From Candidatus Mediterraneibacter pullistercoris (GTDB lineage: Bacteria; Bacillota; Clostridia; Lachnospirales; Lachnospiraceae): a stretch of 48,000 nt of DNA. A model generated the notes under the pieces. That model searched no databases. It had not been told where the DNA came from and worked only from the letters and a program-made list of their open reading frames with translations. The stretch covers positions 1 to 48,000 of the forward strand of contig DXAU01000046.1 in the NCBI GenBank assembly GCA_019116885.1, written 5' to 3'. This document shows positions 1 through 8,323 of the stretch, piece by piece. Every line of letters begins with the position of its first letter. Position 1 is the stretch's first letter. Position numbers and translations under genes: made by a program.

Positions 1-210
1 TCCTAATGTGTTTTTATTTACGTAACTGGCAGGTCACGTTTTTATTATACACATTAGGAGTTTTTATTTCTGAATACACCGCTAAAGCTTTCATGGAACC
101 ACGCGACTATCGCGTGGTTTTCTTGATACAACCACCGGAAGTGCCAAAAGGCACGTTCCGGGATTGTAAGCGGCCGCCAAGGTCTCGGGGAAGCCCGGAC
201 TTTGGCTCGT
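1..210. other. Highly structured intergenic stretch, possible RNA or palindromic element
   Basis: I see no convincing gene here. A 10-bp inverted repeat pairs 1-10 (TCCTAATGTG) with 50-59. Three strong hairpins follow: 97-106 with 110-119; 127-131/135-145 with 150-168, whose inner part is GTGCC-AAAA-GGCAC; and 176-189 with 194-206, built on GCCAA/TTGGC and CGGG/CCCG. Such close packing of stable stems is unusual for spacer DNA. It could be an unnamed structured RNA, a mobile palindromic unit or several terminators. The short open frames that cross it lack ribosome binding sites. Confidence 0.45.
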
Positions 211-218
211 CGCCCACG

Positions 219-248
219 CAAAAAACAGGGTGGACGTATCATCCACCC
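219..248 (-). terminator. Rho-independent terminator of the 270-683 gene
   Basis: On the minus strand GGGTGGA (242-248) pairs with TCCACCC (228-234) around a 7-nt loop, followed by a TGTTTTTT run at 227-220. It starts 22 bases past the stop codon at 270. Confidence 0.85.
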
Positions 249-269
249 CAGTCTTTCTCTGCCTGTACA

Positions 270-683
270 TCAGCATCTGATGACCTTTACCTGTGCGCTC
301 TTGTCCGGTGAAAGCTCCACGCTGACACTGAGTTTTCCGCTCAGATTCGTATTCATCTTTCCTGCTGAAACATCATCGATAAACACTTCATACTCGCTCT
401 CCGGCTCCAGTTCCAGTGTGAACTGTACATCTCCCGGCGCCGACACTGAGAATGTAACTTCTGTGTCTGTCTCTTTAAAGTTCTCTACCGCGCTGCCCGG
501 CACGGATTCATAAACAAACATCCCGTTTTTCTCGAGCTTCGTAATCTCTGAGAATGTCTTTACTTTATAGATGTCTCCCTCAAACTCATAATTGTCTTTC
601 TTTGTCTTTACCGCAAGAGTATAATCGCCAAAACTGAGCGCTCCGCTGCTTTCTGCCCGCAACAATTCTTTTACCGCTGCCAT
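270..683 (-). CDS. Small conserved protein often labelled 'endosialidase'
   Basis: A 137-residue soluble protein with no signal peptide. It begins MAAVKELLRAE and has the Lachnospiraceae-type N-terminal pattern SSGALSFGDY, then a beta-rich C-terminal half. I recall proteins of this shape being named endosialidase in genome annotations. I see no sialidase Asp-box and no catalytic motif, so the name should not be taken as a function. The start at 683 is chosen because an AGGAGG lies nine bases upstream; an in-frame ATG at 728 has no such site. It is a single gene closed by the terminator at 219-248. Its role is unknown. Confidence 0.75.
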   Translation of the reverse strand: MAAVKELLRAESSGALSFGDYTLAVKTKKDNYEFEGDIYKVKTFSEITKLEKNGMFVYESVPGSAVENFKETDTEVTFSVSAPGDVQFTLELEPESEYEVFIDDVSAGKMNTNLSGKLSVSVELSPDKSAQVKVIRC

Positions 684-801
684 CTGATCTTTCCTCCTAA
701 GTATTTCAGTTAAAAACGCCTCCGGCATTACTGCTATCGCTATTATAATATAAAGTCCTTATTTTTTCTACCAGAAGATACATAAAAATCTTCGTCCTGC
801 C

Positions 802-3240
802 CTATGGCTCTTTTACGATGAACCGAATCGCTTTTTGGGCTGCTCCCGCCTCTACGTGATCTCCGCTCTTGATCTCGCCATTTAAAAATGCGTCCGCAAG
901 TTTGTCTTCCAGTTCTGTCTGGAGTGCGCGGCGAAGCGGCCTTGCCCCGTATTTTGCATCCGTTCCTTTTTCGACAATCAGATTCTTTGCCGACTCCCTC
1001 AGAGTCAGGTGGATATTCATCTGCTCTTCCAGACGTTTCGTCAGATCGCGGCAGAGCAGCGTCACAATCTTCTTCATATGAGACTTATCAAGAGCATGGA
1101 ACACGATCGTCTCATCAATACGGTTCAGGAACTCGGGACGGAATATCATCTTCACCTCATCCATTACATTCTGTTTCATGCGCTTATAGTCACCCGACGG
1201 ATCATCTTTCGCCGCGAATCCCAGCTTTTTCGGCTCAATGATCGCTTTGGCCCCGGCATTGGATGTCATGATAATAACAGTGTTGGAAAAATCCACTTTC
1301 CTTCCCTGAGAATCGGTGATATGTCCATCGTCCAGGACCTGCAGAAGGATGTTAAACACATCCGGATGCGCTTTCTCGATCTCATCAAAGAGGACAACCG
1401 AATACGGGTGGGTCCTCACCTGGTCGCTAAGCTGTCCGCCCTCCTCGTGTCCCACATATCCCGGCGGAGAACCAATCATCTTTGCAACGGAATGTTTCTC
1501 CATATACTCCGACATATCCACACGTATCATAGACTCCTCACTGCCAAAGAGAGCTTCTGCCAGGGATTTGGACAGCTCTGTCTTTCCGACTCCCGTTGGG
1601 CCAAGGAACAGAAATGATCCAACCGGACGTTTCGGGTCTTTAAGTCCCACACGGCCTCTCTTTACAGCTCTGGCCACTGCGCTGACTGCTTCCTCCTGTC
1701 CCACAACCCGTCTGTGCAGGACGCTCTCCAGTTTCTGAAGCCGCTGTGCATCGCTCTCTGCCAGCTTCTGTACCGGCACTTTCGTCCATGCGGAAACCAC
1801 CTCCGCAATATCATCCTCTGTGACAGAAAGGCCGAGCGAAGCGCTTTTCCTCTGGAATCTCTTCTTGACATCGGCAAGCTTTGCCTCCGCCTGCTCCTGT
1901 TCTTTCTGAAGAAGAGACGCTTCCGTAAAGTTCCCCCTGCGGATGCTCTCTTCTTTCTGCCGGGAGATTTCTTTTAAGGAGTCCTCAAGAACTGTAAGGT
2001 TTGCCGGAACAGCGTAGCCTTTAAGGCTTACTTTTGAGCAGGCTTCATCCAGTACATCTATCGCTTTGTCCGGCAGATTGCGGTCTGTGATGTAACGTGA
2101 AGACATCTGTACCGCGGCCGTAAGGGCTTCCTCCTCTATCAAAACTTTATGATGGGACTCATATCTTCCTTTCAGTCCCCTTAAAATGTCAAGACACTCT
2201 TCCTTTGTCGGCTCCTCCACGGATACCGGCTGAAAACGCCGTTCCAGCGCCGCATCTTTCTCAATGTATTTACGGTATTCTGATATAGTTGTCGCTCCGA
2301 TAAGCTGGAGTTCTCCTCTGGCAAGAGACGGTTTGAGGATGCTGGATGCATCGATAGCTCCCTCAGCGCCGCCGGCGCCGATCATCGTGTGAATCTCATC
2401 CAGAAACAGGATCACGTTTCCGCTTGATTCCACTTCGGCTATGAGTCCTTTCATCCGCTCCTCAAACTCTCCCCGGTACTTTGATCCCGCAATCAGTCCC
2501 GGCAGATCAAGAGTATATATTTTCTTATCTTTCATCTTTTCAGGGACAACGCCGGAAGCGATCCTCTGAGCAAGCCCCTCGATGACTGCGGTCTTTCCCA
2601 CCCCCGGTTCACCCACGAGGCAGGGATTATTTTTTGTCCTGCGGCTTAATACCTGCATGAGACGATGCATCTCCTGCTCACGGCCCACAACCGGATCAAG
2701 CTTTCCTTCTGCTGCCTTTTGCGTCATGTCCGTACAGTACTGATCGATCATAGAGTGAGCGTTCCTGCCTTCGTCCTGTATCTCTTCCTGATATTCTTTC
2801 GCATCAGCTCCCACTGCGCTCATGATATCCTGGAATATTTTCTGCAGATTGATGTTCAGCGTGATCAGTATCCTTGTCGCCACGCAGTCCACATCCCGTA
2901 TCATGGACAACAGCAGATGCTCTGTGCCGACTTCCGGCATGTGCAGCCGATGCGCCTCCCTCTGGCTGTTCTCCAGAATATCCTCATACCGGGGACTCCT
3001 TTCGGGTCTGCGGTCTGTGAGCACTCCGGCCTGTGGTACGATAAGTTCATCCATCAGTCTGAGCACTTTCTCTTCTTCCACTCCGTTCTGTGCCAGGACC
3101 TGGCCTGCCACACCCGAATATTCCTGCCTGAGTCCCAGCAGCAGATGCTCCGTACCGATATACGGATGATGCATCTCTCTCGCCTTCCTGGCAGCGTAAC
3201 GAACAGACTTCTCCGCCTGTTTTGTGAATGATATATGCAT
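802..3240 (-). CDS. clpC: ATP-dependent Clp protease ATPase subunit ClpC
   Basis: An 812-residue Hsp100 unfoldase that would feed proteins to ClpP in the cytosol. The N-terminal double Clp-N domain (about 1-145) is followed by the first AAA module with Walker A GEPGVGKT near residue 212, a UVR-like coiled segment near 425-460, and the second AAA module with GPTGVGKT near 551 and a ClpB D2-small domain. Length and domain order are those of ClpC, not ClpB (no long middle domain) or ClpA. It starts 17 bases after a GntR-type regulator with its own GGAGG site, so the two form an operon. The usual partners ctsR, mcsA and mcsB are absent here, which suggests control by the GntR protein rather than CtsR. 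Confidence 0.95.
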   Translation of the reverse strand: MHISFTKQAEKSVRYAARKAREMHHPYIGTEHLLLGLRQEYSGVAGQVLAQNGVEEEKVLRLMDELIVPQAGVLTDRRPERSPRYEDILENSQREAHRLHMPEVGTEHLLLSMIRDVDCVATRILITLNINLQKIFQDIMSAVGADAKEYQEEIQDEGRNAHSMIDQYCTDMTQKAAEGKLDPVVGREQEMHRLMQVLSRRTKNNPCLVGEPGVGKTAVIEGLAQRIASGVVPEKMKDKKIYTLDLPGLIAGSKYRGEFEERMKGLIAEVESSGNVILFLDEIHTMIGAGGAEGAIDASSILKPSLARGELQLIGATTISEYRKYIEKDAALERRFQPVSVEEPTKEECLDILRGLKGRYESHHKVLIEEEALTAAVQMSSRYITDRNLPDKAIDVLDEACSKVSLKGYAVPANLTVLEDSLKEISRQKEESIRRGNFTEASLLQKEQEQAEAKLADVKKRFQRKSASLGLSVTEDDIAEVVSAWTKVPVQKLAESDAQRLQKLESVLHRRVVGQEEAVSAVARAVKRGRVGLKDPKRPVGSFLFLGPTGVGKTELSKSLAEALFGSEESMIRVDMSEYMEKHSVAKMIGSPPGYVGHEEGGQLSDQVRTHPYSVVLFDEIEKAHPDVFNILLQVLDDGHITDSQGRKVDFSNTVIIMTSNAGAKAIIEPKKLGFAAKDDPSGDYKRMKQNVMDEVKMIFRPEFLNRIDETIVFHALDKSHMKKIVTLLCRDLTKRLEEQMNIHLTLRESAKNLIVEKGTDAKYGARPLRRALQTELEDKLADAFLNGEIKSGDHVEAGAAQKAIRFIVKEP

Positions 3241-3257
3241 AAAATCCTCCTGAGTCT

Positions 3258-3626
3258 TTATTCGTAATCGTCAAATATCTCATCGACCAAATCGTGGACT
3301 TCCTGGCGTGAGATGTTCTTGCAGCACCCCCGTGCGAGCACAATCTTAAGTTCGCGCCGCATCTCCTCGAGCTGCTCGATCTTGTCTGCATCAAGGGATA
3401 TCACAGCGCCGCGTCTCTTATCAAGACTGATATACCCCTCCCTCTTTAGTACGCTGTACGCTTTATTCACTGTGTGCATGTTCACTCCGATCGTGTCCGC
3501 GAGCTGTCGTACAGACGGAAGCGAATCCCCCTCGTGTATCACAGAGGTGGCGATCCCCATAATGATCTGATTGCAGAGCTGAATATAGATAGCTTCATCA
3601 CTGTCAAAATCAACTTCTATAAACAT
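3258..3626 (-). CDS. GntR-family (YtrA-like) transcriptional regulator
   Basis: A 122-residue regulator starting MFIEVDFDSDEAIYIQL, with the winged helix-turn-helix in the first 75 residues (SLPSVRQLADTIGVNMHTVN recognition region) and a short helical C-terminal tail. The small tail is typical of the YtrA subfamily, which usually represses its own operon. The ATG at 3626 is preferred because GGAG sits seven bases upstream; an upstream in-frame ATG lacks a site. It is the first gene of a two-gene unit with clpC, so it probably tunes ClpC levels. The ligand is unknown. Confidence 0.85.
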   Translation of the reverse strand: MFIEVDFDSDEAIYIQLCNQIIMGIATSVIHEGDSLPSVRQLADTIGVNMHTVNKAYSVLKREGYISLDKRRGAVISLDADKIEQLEEMRRELKIVLARGCCKNISRQEVHDLVDEIFDDYE

Positions 3627-3657
3627 AGTAAGCTCCTTTCTCCGATGTGTTATAGAC

Positions 3658-3685
3658 ATAATAGCACAAAGGCAGAATTTTTCAA
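3658..3685 (-). promoter_or_regulatory. Promoter of the GntR-clpC operon
   Basis: On the minus strand TTGAAA (3680-3685) and TATTAT (3658-3663) are separated by 16 bases, about 30 bases before the GntR start codon. I see no CtsR-type heptamer repeat in this short leader. Confidence 0.6.
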
Positions 3686-3780
3686 AGACCAAAGTTGTAA
3701 ACCGCCGTATATTGTGCCGCATGGACATCCAGCTTTCAGATGGGGCCAGAGTTCTAAAGAAATGTCAAAAATTCTCCCTC

Positions 3781-4986
3781 TCACTTCTCCTCACACACCT
3801 GAAAAATGTAAAACTTCAGATAATACGAGTCTCCCGCACCCCACAGGATCGGATGATCCGGAGCCTGCGTCCTGAATTCTGCCTGCCGCAGTCTCTTATG
3901 AACATTCTGCGCCGCCTGTCCGACCGTCTTTGTAAAGAGCTCCTGATCCATGAAATGAGAGCAGGTACATGTGACAAGATACCCGCCGTCCTTTACCAGC
4001 TTCATCCCGCGCAGATTAATCTCCCGGTAGCCTTTTACCGCTTTCTTTACCGAACTTCTGGATTTGGTAAACGCAGGTGGGTCCAGGATAACCACGTCGT
4101 ATTTTTCACCCTGCTTTTCCAGTCTCGGGAGCAGTTCAAAGACATCCTCACAGATAAAGTCCACCCTGTCCGCAAGCCCGTTCAGTTCCGCATTTTCCCT
4201 CGCCTGCATAATTCCGGTTTCAGAGGCATCCACCCCTGTCACATGCTCTGCTCCGGCCATTCCGGCATTGAGAGCAAATGATCCTGTATGTGTGAAACAG
4301 TCCAGCACACGCGCTCCTTTACAAAGCTTTGCCGCCGCCCGCCTGTTATATTTCTGGTCCAGAAAGAAACCTGTCTTCTGTCCGTCCTTTACGTCTACAT
4401 AGTAACGGACGCCGTTCTCCACGATCTCTACTTTTGTATCAAAAGACTCACCGATAAATCCCTTGCGGCGTTCCATGCCCTCCTGTTCCCGCACTTTCGC
4501 ATCGCTCCGCTCATAGACTCCTCTGATATGAATTCCGTCCTGCTCCATTATCTCTTTTAAGATATCGACGATCATTACTTTAAAACGATCGATGCCAAGC
4601 GCCAGAGACTCCACTACCAGCACATCTGCAAATTTGTCCACCACGATGCCCGGCAGGAAATCCGCCTCGCCGAAGATCACACGGCAGCTCGATATATCAT
4701 CCATCACTTTCTTCCTGTATTCCCATGCATTTCTCACGCGCATGCGCAGAAACACCTCATCAATTTTTGCATCCCGGTCTCTTGTCAGCATGCGGACGAT
4801 CAGTTTTGAATTCCGGTTGATAAATCCTTTTCCCATAGGATATCCGTCGAAATCACGGACACTCACAATATCTCCGTCCTCAAAGCTTCCCATAATGCTT
4901 TCTACTTCATTGTCATAAATCCACGGGCCGCCCTTCTTAAGAGAGCGGCCTGCACCTTTTCTCAGTGTTACGATTGCTCCAGACAT
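3781..4986 (-). CDS. PUA-domain class I rRNA cytosine methyltransferase (RlmI/RlmK family)
   Basis: A 401-residue SAM-dependent methyltransferase. An N-terminal PUA domain (about 1-75, with PWIYDNEVE and GYPMGKGFIN) binds RNA. The central part has the EEHUD-type fold typical of RlmI, and the Rossmann domain carries DCFTHTGSFALNAG near residue 232 and DPPAFTK near 302, with a late cysteine in CTCSHFM. The family transfers a methyl group to cytosine C5 in 23S rRNA; the exact target base is not established here. The start at 4986 has GGAGG upstream, while the upstream ATG at 5007 lies before that site. It is probably monocistronic, as flanking genes have their own signals. Confidence 0.9.
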   Translation of the reverse strand: MSGAIVTLRKGAGRSLKKGGPWIYDNEVESIMGSFEDGDIVSVRDFDGYPMGKGFINRNSKLIVRMLTRDRDAKIDEVFLRMRVRNAWEYRKKVMDDISSCRVIFGEADFLPGIVVDKFADVLVVESLALGIDRFKVMIVDILKEIMEQDGIHIRGVYERSDAKVREQEGMERRKGFIGESFDTKVEIVENGVRYYVDVKDGQKTGFFLDQKYNRRAAAKLCKGARVLDCFTHTGSFALNAGMAGAEHVTGVDASETGIMQARENAELNGLADRVDFICEDVFELLPRLEKQGEKYDVVILDPPAFTKSRSSVKKAVKGYREINLRGMKLVKDGGYLVTCTCSHFMDQELFTKTVGQAAQNVHKRLRQAEFRTQAPDHPILWGAGDSYYLKFYIFQVCEEK

Positions 4987-5062
4987 AATGCTCCTCCTTT
5001 TGAGCATATCATACCACAGATTCTATGCTAATTGATGTTTTAAGAAAAAAGAATCGTTATAA

Positions 5063-5776
5063 TCAGTCAAGTATTTTTCCGTCAACGGAGATTGTCACGA
5101 CCTGCCAGGGGATGAATTTCCCACTGTCCTGCAGGGCTTTCTTCGCTGCTGCCTCAATCCCGCCGCAGCAGGGAACTTCCATCCGTACGACAGTCACCTC
5201 CCGGATATCATTATTTCGGATGATCTCGGTCAGTTTTTCGCTGTAGTCTGTATCATCCAGTTTCGGGCAGCCAATAAGAGTAATCTTTCCTTTCATAAAT
5301 CTGTGCAGATTCGCATAGGCGTAAGCTGTACAGTCTGCGGCAATGAGCAGTCTGGCCCCCTGAAAGTATGGCGCATTTACAGGGACGAGCCTGATCTGGC
5401 AAGGCCATTGACCAAGCTGTGAAACTGTCTCTTGCTCTGCACGGTTAGGCACAGACGAATCTGTCGTCCGGTCAAAGCGCTGCATCTGATGCCCGGGACA
5501 GCCGGAATGATGCAGGGTCATGCCTGACTCTTTCATTTTCTTCTGCTTATTTGCCATGACTGCCTTTTCGTCGTAATCGGCAGCCTCACGTTCTACAAAG
5601 GTGATCGCTCCTCTCGGACAAGTGGGCAGACAATCCCCAAGGCCGTCGCAGTAATCGTCTCTGAGAAGCCTGGCTTTCCCTTCGACTATGCCGATGGCTC
5701 CTTCATGGCAGGCGGTAACACAGGCTCCGCACCCGTCACATTTCTCTTCGTTAATCTGAATGATCTTTCGTATCAT
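5063..5776 (-). CDS. 4Fe-4S ferredoxin-type protein
   Basis: A 237-residue cytosolic iron-sulfur protein. The N-terminus has two 4Fe-4S motifs, CDGCGACVTACHEG (residues about 13-26) and CDGLGDCLPTCP. A linker with a SGCPGHQM segment leads to a C-terminal domain with conserved Cys in IAADCTAYAYANLH, IGCPKLDD and VPCCGG. These extra Cys suggest a further cluster or metal site. The gene diverges from a Crp/Fnr regulator with a 94-base spacer; this pairing recurs in anaerobic Clostridia and suggests an anaerobic or nitrosative redox role. The enzyme it serves is not identifiable from sequence. The start has AAAGGAG at the right distance. Confidence 0.85.
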   Translation of the reverse strand: MIRKIIQINEEKCDGCGACVTACHEGAIGIVEGKARLLRDDYCDGLGDCLPTCPRGAITFVEREAADYDEKAVMANKQKKMKESGMTLHHSGCPGHQMQRFDRTTDSSVPNRAEQETVSQLGQWPCQIRLVPVNAPYFQGARLLIAADCTAYAYANLHRFMKGKITLIGCPKLDDTDYSEKLTEIIRNNDIREVTVVRMEVPCCGGIEAAAKKALQDSGKFIPWQVVTISVDGKILD

Positions 5777-5800
5777 AAATAATGTCTCCTTTCAGTCTGT

Positions 5801-5829
5801 TTGATTTTTCGGAATGAGTATACTATAAT
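5801..5829 (+). promoter_or_regulatory. Promoter of the Crp/Fnr regulator gene
   Basis: TTGATT (5801-5806) and a perfect TATAAT (5824-5829) are separated by 17 bases and read towards the regulator at 5871. Confidence 0.7.
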
Positions 5830-5843
5830 TTCATATATGATTC

Positions 5844-5856
5844 TGTTGTCACAACA
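5844..5856. promoter_or_regulatory. Operator-like palindrome TGTTGT-C-ACAACA
   Basis: A perfect 13-base palindrome lies in the divergent spacer between the iron-sulfur gene and the Crp/Fnr gene. It sits just downstream of the expected start of the regulator transcript. It resembles half-sites of Crp-type boxes (TTGTGA/TCACAA) but with the two halves nearly fused. Autoregulation is inferred. Confidence 0.5.
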
Positions 5857-5870
5857 ACAAAGGAGCGGAA

Positions 5871-6554
5871 ATGAAAATAAATCTGTTGGATACAGAGCTG
5901 TTCCGGGGATTTGATGAAGAAGAGACCAGGATCCTCCTTCAGAGCCTGGAAGCTGATGAAAAAAATTATAAAAAAGGGCAGGTAATACTAAGAGAAGGGG
6001 AGCCAACGAATCGGATCGGCATTGTTTTGTCCGGTATGGCTGTCGTTATGTACAGCGATATGTGGGGCAACAACAGTATCCTGGGAAATTCTCCGCCGGG
6101 AGCAGTCTTCGCTGAGGTATACGCCTGTATTCCGGACAGGCCGCTGCCCGTCTCTGTATATGCAGCGGCGGAGACGGACATCCTGTTCCTAAACGTGAGA
6201 AAGATGATGACCTGTGATACGGCTGACAGTTTTAATATGAGATTTATCCGCAATCTCCTGACTGTATGCGCCGGAAAAAGCCTCCAGCTCTCCTCCCGCA
6301 TCCTGCACACCAGTCCCAAGTCGATCCGGGGACGCCTGTTATCTTACTTCTCAGAATGTGCGAGAAAGGCGGGGGACTGTTCTTTTGAAATCCCATACAG
6401 CCGTCAGCAGCTGGCAGATTATCTTGGTGTTGACAGAAGTTCTATGTGCAGTGAACTCTCAAAAATGCAAAAAGACGGGCTCATCCGGTATGAAAAGAAA
6501 CAGTTTGTCATCAATAAGCAGGAAGCAGTCCGGCAGGATCTCTTCCCGGTATAA
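5871..6554 (+). CDS. Crp/Fnr-family transcriptional regulator
   Basis: A 227-residue regulator with an N-terminal cyclic-nucleotide-binding-like beta barrel (about 10-120; GQVILREGEPTNRIGIVLSG), a long dimer helix, and a C-terminal winged helix (about 150-215; YSRQQLADYLGVDRSSMCSEL). The recognition helix has S-S-M rather than the classical R-E of E. coli Crp, so the target site should differ. No N-terminal Cys cluster of the FNR type is present; heme or direct redox sensing as in HcpR/CooA relatives is possible but not shown. It is divergent from the 4Fe-4S protein at 5063-5776, the likely target. AAAGGAG precedes the start. Confidence 0.9.
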   Translation: MKINLLDTELFRGFDEEETRILLQSLEADEKNYKKGQVILREGEPTNRIGIVLSGMAVVMYSDMWGNNSILGNSPPGAVFAEVYACIPDRPLPVSVYAAAETDILFLNVRKMMTCDTADSFNMRFIRNLLTVCAGKSLQLSSRILHTSPKSIRGRLLSYFSECARKAGDCSFEIPYSRQQLADYLGVDRSSMCSELSKMQKDGLIRYEKKQFVINKQEAVRQDLFPV

Positions 6555-6597
6555 TCATTCTGACATGATACCCGGAAACATACTTTGTCCCGCAGCA

Positions 6598-8097
6598 TCA
6601 TGGCGTGTTGGTGATACTCGTCCACTGCACATCCGAATTGCTGCTGGTAAACTCTTCCATTGCGGCGTCTCCAAAAGTAAATTGATATTCCGGCTCCGTT
6701 TCCCTTGTAAGTATGCCGTTCTGGATCGTAAGCCTGTAAATACTCACCTGCCCGGTTCCTCTTAAAAATTCCTGGCAGTATAATCCATTTCCATCCGACG
6801 GAATATAAAGCTTCTCGACCGCCGCATTGCCTTCTATCACTTTCAGCTCGTATACGGTCTCTGTTTCGCTGCAGCTAAATACACGGCAGTCCTGCATGAT
6901 AAATTGTCCAGCCGTACCAGTTGAAAATTCTGCTCCGACAATCAGTTCCTCGATTCCGTCTCCATCCATATCATGGATAAAATACTGATATCCGGATGGC
7001 TGCGCTCCCGCGTCCGGAAATTCATAGCCGGGTTCCTGGTTTTCAACAGACCGGAGAACATCGGCATAGATCTCCTCTATTGTCTTGACATCCTGAGGCT
7101 CTTCTGATACCGGCTCCTGGGCGCTTTCCGTCTTTCCCTCTCTTCCCGGCTCCTCCTGTGTTACTTCTGTCTCCGGTTCTTCTCTGTTTAACTGTGACAC
7201 TCCATATAATACTCCGCCGCCTGCAACACAGGTACCCAGAATAATCGCCGCAGCTTTTGCCGCAGCCGTATGCAGAAATCCGGTTTTTGCCGCTATATGC
7301 GCTCCATGTGCCGCTGTGTGCGCTCCGCCTGTTCCTGTTTTCTGCGCCGCATCTGCCACAGCTTTCTGAACTTCTCCGGACATTCCCGTCCCGGGGGAGT
7401 GAGAAAACAGCCGGTCTGCAATAAGCTCCCCTGCTGCCGCAAGCGTGCCGTCGGCTGTAAGATATGTTTCCTCCAAACGAAGCAGATACACCAGCAGTGG
7501 AAGCGGTGCGATACCATACAGCTTATAGCCCTTCTTCTGCAGCTCTTCTGCTTTGATTCTCAGATTCTTTCTCCCGTAATTCAACCGGGATTTTACAGTA
7601 CTTTCAGAACAGTTCATTGCAGCCGCAATCTCACTGATGGGGATGTCCTCAATATGGAACATCAGAATACACATCCTCTGTTCCTCGGAAAGACTGTCGA
7701 TAAGCTCATGTACAAGTGCCTGCGTCTCCTGTCTCGTATAGGAGATTTCCGGCTGGTTCTCTGTATTTTCATCCTCAATCTGATATTCAAACGCTTCATT
7801 TTCATCATCTGCCGCAAGATCAGAAAACAGCATCGGATTTTTCTTTGCCAGCATATTTTTCGCTGTATTTGCCACAATAGTCCCCAGCCATGCCGGAAAC
7901 TTCTCCGGATCGTTCAGCTTATCCAGACTTGCAAATGCTTTTAAATATGCTTCCTGGAGAACGTCCTGTGCTGTTTCTTCATTTTTCATATACTGGCAGG
8001 CCAGAAGATATTTGCTCTTGTATGTATTGGCGTATAAATATCCGAATCCTCTTTGTTCGCCTGATCTGGCAAGACTGACCGCTTCTGTATAGTTCAT
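6598..8097 (-). CDS. ECF-type sigma factor fused to a transmembrane segment and extracytoplasmic domain
   Basis: A 499-residue protein. Residues about 9-80 are sigma region 2 (TAQDVLQEAYLKAFASLDKL) and about 130-190 are sigma-70 region 4 (SEEQRMCILMFHIEDIPISEIAAAMNC across two segments, then STVKSRL). An Ala/His-rich linker leads to one membrane helix at about 282-305 (AAIILGTCVAGGGVLYGV). The rest is an acidic Glu/Pro linker and an outside domain of about 165 residues carrying DMDGDGIEEL, an EF-hand-like calcium loop. Ordinary ECF factors stop near residue 190 and are held by a separate anti-sigma protein. Here sensing and sigma activity may be in one chain. No separate anti-sigma gene is adjacent. 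Targets are unknown. The ribosome site GAGGGGG precedes the ATG. Confidence 0.85.
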   Translation of the reverse strand: MNYTEAVSLARSGEQRGFGYLYANTYKSKYLLACQYMKNEETAQDVLQEAYLKAFASLDKLNDPEKFPAWLGTIVANTAKNMLAKKNPMLFSDLAADDENEAFEYQIEDENTENQPEISYTRQETQALVHELIDSLSEEQRMCILMFHIEDIPISEIAAAMNCSESTVKSRLNYGRKNLRIKAEELQKKGYKLYGIAPLPLLVYLLRLEETYLTADGTLAAAGELIADRLFSHSPGTGMSGEVQKAVADAAQKTGTGGAHTAAHGAHIAAKTGFLHTAAAKAAAIILGTCVAGGGVLYGVSQLNREEPETEVTQEEPGREGKTESAQEPVSEEPQDVKTIEEIYADVLRSVENQEPGYEFPDAGAQPSGYQYFIHDMDGDGIEELIVGAEFSTGTAGQFIMQDCRVFSCSETETVYELKVIEGNAAVEKLYIPSDGNGLYCQEFLRGTGQVSIYRLTIQNGILTRETEPEYQFTFGDAAMEEFTSSNSDVQWTSITNTP

Positions 8098-8323
8098 ACT
8101 TTTCCCCCTCTTTTTGGGATTCTGTTTTTCGCTTCTGATTGTATTTTCAGCTATATTTTATCATATTCCGCTGTCCTTTACTATCTGGAAAAACTTTATT
8201 GCAAGTCCCATAAACCATCTGGCAGTCTTGCTGTTCTGCTACTTCCTGCCTTCGTATTCGCTTTTGTCATGGCCGCAAAAACGGGAAGTGGTGATCATCA
8301 CCTCTCCCCGTTCAAAAGATAAG

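Noticed and set aside
97-206. RNase P RNA or tmRNA
   Set aside because: A short AAAGTCCGGGCT match to RNase P on the minus strand is part of a local hairpin; the other conserved RNase P and tmRNA blocks are missing.
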